DNA from: Arabidopsis thaliana
Lineage: Eukaryota > Streptophyta > Magnoliopsida > Brassicales > Brassicaceae
DNA: 64,000 nucleotides
NCBI RefSeq assembly: GCF_000001735.4
Contig: NC_003075.7
Location: 435,001 to 499,000 of the forward strand
Direction: 5' to 3'
Shown here: positions 56,933 through 64,000 of the stretch, piece after piece
Layout of the letters: each line of letters starts with the position of its first letter
Numbering within the stretch: position 1 is the stretch's first letter
Notes under the pieces: generated by a model
The model's input: only the letters and a program-made list of their open reading frames with translations
What the model was told of the DNA's origin: nothing
Database searches by the model: none
Made by a program: the position numbers and the translations under genes

Positions 56933-58691
56933 TGCCAAGAGAAAATCAAGAACGACGATGATGAAGAAGACCAAAATGAGTTTTGGTGATCTTCATCAAG
57001 ATTAGTAATATAAAAAAAAGAAGCTATGATATGATTTTGATTAAAGGATATGAATAGAATTGTGATCCAGATAGATAAGAATCAAAGTGGAAGAAGCATG
57101 ATTGAGATTTGGAGACATGATTGAGATTGAGATTGAGGTTGTGATGAGGGAATATAATTAAGCACATATACACACTCAAAAGGAAGTAAGAGGACATATA
57201 ATAAAAATGTAACAGCTGCATGAAATATGGATTTGATGAATGTGTATGGTTGATTAAATAACTATTATATAGAAAAAAAAGAGACCGTACTTTGATATTC
57301 AAACTTGTAAGAAAAAAGGGGAGAGAAAGTTGGGTTTGAGCTGTATTAATGGTGGATGCTTTTTTTTTGACCCAAAATTATATTGAAGTTGGAGTTTATT
57401 TTTTTTTCTAATCAAAATTTTGTAATGGAGGTGATAAGAAAAAAGAAGATGTCGGCTATGATTATATGCCGATGACGTAACGATCATGCAATTTCTTTGG
57501 TTTTAGTATTCTTACGATTCACATGTAATATGATTATAAGAAAATATTGAATTTTTGTTCAACCATTCTGTCAATTTAGTGATAAAATTAAAATAGCTGT
57601 AAAATAATAATACTATTACCACATTGAAAATTTATTTTTTTCTTCATATTTTAAAATTCTCATCTTTAATATCTCATCGTGGACTATTTTGATGTGCGAA
57701 CATTTTTTTTTTTTTTTTCGGGTAAAAATGAACAATATTTTTTATGAAATCGTACATAAAACCATTCATTTTTTCTTTAAATACAGTCGAAAATTAGATT
57801 GTCATTGCAAATGAGTAAACTATCAGTTTTACTATAAAAAATGTATGTATATTTATTTTGAATTGAAATGTTAATGCACCAACAACATTAATATAAACCA
57901 TTATACTATTATGTTGTAAACTTGTGATTATTGTATCTCACATCTATGGACTCAAATAATTTTAAATTCTGGTGGAAAAATTAGATAGCGAACTCTTTGT
58001 TTTTTCATGCCAACTCATCCTAGATGAATACGTATGTTGATTATATTAATCATACAAAAACTACCAAATAAGATTAAATAAAACTTTTATAATATCAACT
58101 ATTTTGTTATATTAACAAGAGAAATGGAGTTTTGGTTAGTAGTTGAAAGCGCCAGCGAAGTATTAGGGTGGAAGAGCTGTACCATCACTCAATTTTAGTG
58201 GGTTTGTTATTTATTTCTCTCTTTTTGCCACATTTCTTTTATCAAAAAGAAGTTTCGTTTTTTCATTCACTTATACAAAACATAATTTAGAGTTAGATAT
58301 TTAAAGTTCATTGTTCGAATTTCTCTTTTTAGTTAATCTCGTATTGTCCTCGTAACTGTCTTATAGTTTGGTTAGAAACAAAAATCAAAGGTTTGCATTC
58401 ATTTGCCATTTTTTCCTCACCTAGAAAAAGACAAGAGTTATCAAAAAAACAAGATGGGCTTTTAGTGACCCATATAATAGATGGGCCTAAAACCCCACAG
58501 AATGCGAGCATTCTATAAACACCACTGAGTTGGATTTCTAAAGATAAGAGGAGCGACCAATAAGAGCGCGAGGAGCTTCCACGTGTTACTACACGAATCT
58601 TGTTTAGTAAAAAGCGCAGCTGCAAAAAAAATCGAGTAGAGAAGAAGTAGGCAGACAAAGAAGAAGAAGAAGAAGTTCTCGGCGTGCTTCA
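56933..58691. other. Intergenic region between DUF1191 and CURT1A promoters
   Basis: A divergent promoter region. The left part is the DUF1191 leader. The centre is AT-rich with no recognisable feature. Promoter motifs for CURT1A lie at 58455-58585 (separate entry). A GAAGAAGAAG leader run precedes the CURT1A ATG. Confidence 0.6.
58455..58585 (+). promoter_or_regulatory. CURT1A promoter: site II motifs and G-box
   Basis: TGGGCT (58455-58460) and TGGGCC (58492-58497) are site II-like elements. A G-box CACGTG lies at 58580-58585, ~107 bp before the ATG. G-boxes are frequent in promoters of photosynthesis genes. The sites are seen; their use is inferred. Confidence 0.55.
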
Positions 58692-59668
58692 ATGGCGATA
58701 TCAGTAGCAGCTTCGTCCTCTATGGCCGTGATGGTTCCACGTGTTCCCGCCGTATCCACCCGTTGCTCCGCCGTCCCTTATCTTCCTCCTCGCTCCTTTG
58801 GCCGATCCTCTTTCACCGTTCCGTTGAAGCTTGTTTCAGGTGACGGATTTATTTACATAATCTCTCTTTCTGGGTTCAATGGAATCTATACATTCCCGAG
58901 AAATTGTCTGAATTGTCACAAATTGCCTCAAATTAGAATATTCCGGTCCGAAATCGAAATTTTAGCGATGTACCGGTTCGGTTAGTGGTAAAATTTACAA
59001 ATTTCGGTTGATTGAGACGGAATCTAAACCAAAACATTTGATTCTCCGGTTCAAATTGCAGGGAATGGATTGCAAAAAGTTGAATTGTTGAAGACAAGAG
59101 CTTCTTCAGAAGAGACCTCGTCCATTGATACCAACGAACTCATCACAGATTTGAAGGAAAAGGTGAACCATTTATCGAAGAAAAAACCGAGTTGGTTTGG
59201 TTTGGCTTTGTGTGTTCTGTTTTGATTGTTGGTTTTTTTTTCCGGTGCAGTGGGATGGTCTTGAGAACAAATCTACTGTACTTATATATGGAGGAGGAGC
59301 CATTGTTGCTGTTTGGTTATCTTCCATTGTTGTTGGTGCCATCAACTCTGTTCCTCTGGTAACAACACTCTCTATATAATTCTTTTGAGATTAGAAAATG
59401 TGTAATGAGTTTGAGTTAAAGTGATGTTTCCATTTCTTGTGTTTGTAGCTTCCGAAAGTTATGGAACTTGTCGGTCTCGGGTACACTGGATGGTTTGTCT
59501 ACAGATACCTTCTCTTCAAGGTAACAAAACTATACTATTTTTGGATTCTTGTGAATCTATAAAGCATCAATGATCTGACATGAAATGATCATCTTGTTAC
59601 AGTCAAGCAGAAAGGAATTGGCTGAGGATATTGAATCCTTGAAGAAGAAGATCGCAGGAAGCGAATAG
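58692..59668 (+). CDS. CURT1A: CURVATURE THYLAKOID 1A, grana-margin membrane-bending protein
   Basis: Exons 58692-58839, 59062-59162, 59251-59358, 59449-59520 and 59603-59668 encode 164 residues. A Ser/Pro/Arg-rich plastid transit peptide (~1-65) is followed by an amphipathic segment (SIDTNELITDLKEKWDGLEN). Two transmembrane helices come next (VLIYGGGAIVAVWLSSIVVG and VMELVGLGYTGWFVYRYLLF), then a charged C-terminal helix (SSRKELAEDIESLKKKIAGS). This is the CURT1/CAAD layout. CURT1A is the most abundant member; it oligomerises at the highly curved grana margins and sets grana diameter and stack height. The sequence agrees with At4g01150. All exon phases agree and no residue of the conserved core looks changed. 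Confidence 0.96.
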
Positions 59669-59975
59669 ATTCATTTTCAAATAAAACCAGCTTTCTCTCT
59701 GTATGTTTTCCTGTAATATCGTGTTATATTATACAATGTCTCTGTTTCAACATTGTATCTGTTGCATCTGAAACTATTATCTTGGATCCACACTTAGTTT
59801 CAGGAGGCACATACTTCAAAATGAACTTAATAAAAGACAAAGATGATCAAAACATGCATGAAAAATATTTTACATTATATGGAATTGTTGAATTTCATGA
59901 TTGCTTCAGATGCACGCAACCTAAACCAATAGAAACAAGGCTGCAATTAAAGAGATTCAAATGATATGGTTGGTT
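59669..59975. other. Convergent 3' UTRs of CURT1A and the BTB gene
   Basis: Only ~307 bp lie between the stop codons of the facing genes. It holds both 3' UTRs. No other element is seen. Confidence 0.6.
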
Positions 59976-62006
59976 CTAAAGGCGGATGGAGAGATCAGCC
60001 CGGAGATGAAGAACATCATTGATGAAGTAGGGACAATTCTTGGCTGTGAAAATATCCCATGGTATACCTAACAAGTTTCTGCATCCAACAGCTTTACCTC
60101 TAGTGAACGTATAGATTCCTTTGAATTTTCCCACAAATTCCATCGTTGGCTTCGACCTCACTGAAAAATCGTAGTCCACAGTCACGCTCGCACTCGCTGA
60201 CCCGTTTTCTTGCATCCCAATAAACAATCCGAAACAATGGATTAAACAAAGATGGTCCATGTTGCATTGAGCTGAAAGAAAGAACCCTTGTCCTCCTAAG
60301 GTAAACTGTTGAGATGATATCCTGCTTGATGGATAGATGCTTTCACATTCTTTGCGTTTTAAGTCCAAATATATGATGCATTGGGGCCGAGGAACCGCAA
60401 ATTCCACAATTTTGATGGGTCTGTGTACATAGGCTCGTTTAGCAAACCGGCGGCTGGTTGAGGCAGGTTGTTCATGGGCTAGTAGAACGTGTTGGTGAGC
60501 CAACGATTCTGTTTTGAAGAAGAGAGCTTCAACAACAAGTTTTGATGCCACAGAAGGTCTAAAGTCGTTTGAGGTCAATATTTTCTTGAGTCTGTCAGTT
60601 GTCATGTGAGGGAAACGTATATAGCGAGCGAGATGAGAGCCTAGTACTTCTTGGCGTGCTTCTAGAACTGAGTAATGTGACTTGACCCATTTCAAGACAA
60701 CTTCATATACAACGTCTTCAGATTGGATCTCTAGACCGTCACTCGCTAGTATCGCCTCGATACCTACTAACGGTAAAGCCATCAACTCCTCCATTGTAAT
60801 CCTATCAAAACGTTTTTTAAAATGTAAGAATGAATGATATTTTTTATGCTTTGAAAAGTTTAATGGAAACAAAGAGAAGTTACTTGGACATATTCTTGTA
60901 ACGAGAGGCTATGAATTGCCTTGCAGCATTGGTTAAAGGCTTCACTGAATCAGCCATTAGCAAACTTGAAGGAAGATCAAGAAGAAGCAATGAAGATTCT
61001 AATGTCATAGGCATTTTGAGCAACAATTGGCTGCAATACTTCATACATGAAGCAACCTCAAACTTGTCGGCCACCATTAACACATCGAGTAAAGCAGAGG
61101 ACGCAGTGACTGATAGTGAATTGCTATACATGAATTTCAAGAGCTCCATTACAGCAGTTTCCTCTGCAATTTTGCAAAAAAGTCTAACAAATTACTTTCA
61201 CAAATATAATCACCATAAGGAAGAAAAAGCTATTCAGTTAGTAACTACCAGAGGCATCTATTTTCAAGGTCATTTGTTTTTGCTCCGACTCAAGCATTCC
61301 ATTAGAGAATAGCTAAGACAAAACATAAATTACACTCAACTGTCTCAATTGCATAGTACAAATAATTGATATAATATGGTTTGCTTAATTAATATTGTAT
61401 CAAATAAATGAGTAAGTTATATACCTTGTAGAAAAATGGACTTTTGGCTGCCAAAATTGCAGAGCTTATATGTAACTCTTGAACACTTAGAACTGAAGTA
61501 TTATTATTAGTGAGCCTCTCATTCTCATCTTCACCACCTGCAAATTACAAACACCATTGAATCATCTCACTTAAAAAAAAGGAACTAAGCAGTCACATGC
61601 AAAGATAAAATATAAATTACCTGATTTTGGTTCTTGTTCAGCCGCAGTTACCAATACTTGTGTTTTGTTGTTGCTGTTCTCATTAACTATCTCACACGAA
61701 TTTTTGTTTAAATCAGACTCCACGTGACATGTAGCATCTGAAAAATAATAAACATTTCATACTTTATAGATATATACTTTTAATGTTAGGCAAAAATATC
61801 AAAGTACACAAAAAAAAATAACCATTGGTATGATTAGTGACATCTTCTCTTCTGCGTTTGCGATCTCTAGCCCAATCGACGATACTAGAACAGATAACCT
61901 CACCCTCACCGCTGCTTTGGGTGATCTCGATCCGAAGAAGACGATCAGAAAAATTAACGTTGTTGAAAGCAAACCTAAAATCACCACCGGAGAGTGAGAG
62001 ATCCAT
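59976..62006 (-). CDS. LRB3: BTB-BACK protein of the POB1/LRB family
   Basis: Six exons on the minus strand: 61823-62006, 61621-61737, 61425-61537, 61249-61312, 60884-61163 and 59976-60801. They keep phase and encode 527 residues. The short exon 61249-61312 ([18 protein letters not shown]) is easily missed. The N-terminus ([20 protein letters not shown]) and basic KRRRED are family hallmarks. The BTB/POZ domain follows ([19 protein letters not shown] to [11 protein letters not shown]), then BACK ([30 protein letters not shown]) and a C-terminal MATH-like region. LRB1/LRB2 form CUL3 E3 complexes that ubiquitinate phytochromes with PIF3; LRB3 is the third, weaker-expressed member. I recognise it as At4g01160. 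The domains look complete, so the protein should be functional; its separate role is not clear from the sequence. Confidence 0.92.
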
Positions 62007-64000
62007 CTTATAACAATGCAAGAGAGCAGATGAGGAAGAGATTTATTTTCAAGATACTTATAAATAGATTTATCGAAGAGTTTGCAAGTTTTAGTAATTC
62101 TTTAGAGCTGAACTATTCAACGTTGCCCACCGTAATCTCTCATTAGTATTTAGCCAATATGTGTTTATATATATACTGTTTAGAAAGTCCAATTTTATAT
62201 ACATATCTAAAATAGTTGATTGCAGAAAGTAAACATTTACTACAACTAACATACGACCAAAATTAATTGATATGAGATATAATTAGATAATTTCTAAAAA
62301 TTTTGTTAGTAATTTTTTTAATATATATTTATTAATGAATATTGTTATATGAATCTATGAGGTTTAGGGTTTTTGCGCTTTTTAATAGATACAAAATCTT
62401 TTCTATTTGTCGATATAAATGAATATGTACATATCAAAATATATTTATTTAAATTAACTGATATACAACATATTTAGATGATTTCCAAATTTTATTAGTT
62501 ATCTTTTATGTTTGTCATATTTGCAATAAATGAATATATATTTACATAAAAATAAAGATATATAAATTAATTGATATGCAATATATTTAGATGATTTTTA
62601 AATTTTACTATTTATCTTCTTCTTTTTTTTTTTTTTTTCCTTTTTAAAGATTATTATATGAATCTAGATATGGGTTTTTTTGGGTATTTGAGACTTTAAA
62701 AATGCAAATTTTTGTGTTTGTCGTATTCGAAATAAATGTATTGACAAAAAGTTATATAAATGAATTGATATGCGGTATATTTAGATAATTTCCATTTTTT
62801 AAAAAATTTCCTTTCAAAGATTATTATATGAATCTATGGGGTTTAGTTTTTTTTGAGATTTTAATAATACAAATTTTGTGTTTGTCGTATTCGAAATAAA
62901 TAAATAAATATATATATATATATATATATATTTCAAAGTAAAGTTATATAAACTAAATGAGATGTGTAATATTTAGATGATTTCCAAATTTTATAATCTA
63001 TCTTTTTATTGCCATTTTAAGATCTTATTATATAAAATATGATTTTCAAAGTTATTAATTCATAGGTTCACGATACGTGTCAAATTTATTGATCTCAGAA
63101 TTTGATACATCTTAGACAAAAAAATTCTTTTATTAATCTTAAAACTCTAATAAAATAGTTATAAGAAATTATAAAGTAAAAATAATAATTATATAGTAAC
63201 TAAACATTTTTCATATGTAAATAAGATAATTATAAGAAAACTATATGTATATTTTTAAATAAAATTAGAAATAATATAAAGTTGCTGACAAAATTAAACA
63301 AAAAAGAAATTAGATACTAATTCTAATTTGAAGCTACTAATTCTAAAAGAAAAATGATTATTTTTTATTTTAAAATTTTAAATAGATTTAGGAAATTATA
63401 CAATCTTATTATATAAAAATACAATAGCTATATGGGAATTTTACAATAAATTATTAATCATAGAAGGAAAATGATTCTAAATTTTCATCTCTATATAAAC
63501 AAATAGATAGTCTTCAAATTTCTCACCAAACTACCAAAAACTTTTCAAAAACACCACCCATACTTCAACGTCAGTCTATGAGTAAAGCTATTTTTTTGTC
63601 CTTGTGTAATTTGGTTTCGAACTATGATTATGTTTTTAGTTGGAAATCAATATCATCAATACAATAAAAACACTAGATTTTTCTCGTGTTGACATATCAT
63701 TAAAAATTACTATAACATTAATACAACTCAGCTCTGCGTAGGTATGAACTATGAAGCTGTGTGTTGTGTTTCATTTTCCTCTGTAATTTGTAATTAAGTA
63801 ATCGAAATTTTCATTAAAGAAGATAACGAATAACATCATGTTGTAATTCTCACATTCTCTCTATCTCTTTCTCTGTTCTTAGTTTCTTTGTTCTAGAGAG
63901 TATAATATTACTCTGTACTTAGTGAGTCATGGTAGTTGATAGGTATTTAATTGCAAGAATATCTCTATACTGGCAAAAACAAGGTGAAATAAAAGTTTGT
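62007..64000. other. 2-kb AT-rich region without a supported gene
   Basis: LRB3 promoter at the left, then a degenerate tandem array (separate entry) and very AT-rich sequence to ~63480. A TATATAAAC box near 63491 and more mixed sequence after 63500 could be the start of a gene that lies beyond the window. An ATG at 63929 stays open to the window end (24 codons), which is too short to judge. Confidence 0.55.
62270..63000. repeat. Degenerate AT-rich tandem array, about five units, spacing 110-195 bp
   Basis: A block like GATATGCAATATATTTAGAT followed by GATTTCCAAATTTTA occurs near 62277, 62460, 62574, 62768 and 62960. A second block, TATATGAATCTATGGGGTTT, occurs near 62347, 62656 and 62828. 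A third, GTGTTTGTCGTATTCGAAAT, occurs twice. A (TA)n run sits at 62908-62930 inside the last unit. Confidence 0.7.

Noticed and set aside
63929..64000. ORF open to the window end starting MVVDRYLIARISLYWQ
   Set aside because: Only 24 codons are visible, the composition is ordinary, and no splice or family evidence can be checked. It may be the start of the next gene but cannot be supported.

Overview
The window is nuclear DNA of a flowering plant: AT-rich intergenic sequence, short GT-AG introns, and genes for plastid and mitochondrial proteins, ABA signalling, PPR and DYW proteins. Several predicted proteins agree over their whole length with Arabidopsis thaliana proteins that I recognise from memory. 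The gene order fits the upper arm of chromosome 4, about At4g01010 to At4g01160. I could run no database search, so names rest on recognition plus the motifs and splice sites listed. Exon boundaries were read by hand and checked for reading phase.

Layout. 1-2242 (-): a cyclic-nucleotide-gated channel (CNGC13), with its 3' end outside the window. 4086-10043 (+): a very large DEAH RNA helicase fused to a RING-IBR-RING ubiquitin ligase (DEAH11). 10844-11720 (+): a small RNF113-like RING protein. 12180-13109 (+): the ABA receptor PYL7/RCAR2. 13336-16158 (-): a DYW-type PPR protein with a degenerate deaminase site. 16444-18030 (-): WTF1, a plastid group II intron splicing factor. 18383-20407 (+): a GH18 chitinase-like (CHID1-type) protein. 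20874-23175 (+): TROL, the thylakoid anchor of FNR. 25534-25967 (+): the single-repeat MYB ETC3/CPL3. 26858-28300 (-): glucosyltransferase UGT72B1.

Further right: 31626-33275 (-) TBL26, an O-acetyltransferase-like protein. 35834-38248 (-) an EDR4-like zinc-ribbon (DUF3133) protein. 42411-44590 (+) the mitochondrial adenylate carrier ADNT1. 45259-46056 (-) an LEA_2/NHL membrane protein. 46929-48970 (-) the bZIP factor GBF2. 50868-53007 (+) a GDSL esterase. 56012-56932 (-) a DUF1191 membrane protein. 58692-59668 (+) CURT1A, which bends thylakoid grana margins. 59976-62006 (-) LRB3, a BTB-BACK adaptor. The last 2 kb has no gene that I can support.

These are independent plant genes, not an operon or cluster. 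The shared themes are plastid function (WTF1, TROL, CURT1A, perhaps DEAH11) and light, ABA and G-box regulation (PYL7, GBF2, LRB3, and G-boxes upstream of TROL, CURT1A and GBF2). The intergenic DNA holds an Emigrant-type MITE, an inverted-repeat element in the ADNT1 promoter, several local tandem duplications, and a degenerate AT-rich array near the right end. I found no CRISPR array, rRNA, tRNA or prokaryotic feature. The most unusual items are the helicase-E3 fusion gene, the roughly 55-bp direct repeats that bracket it, an in-frame upstream start for the RING gene, and active-site losses in the DYW and GH18 proteins.
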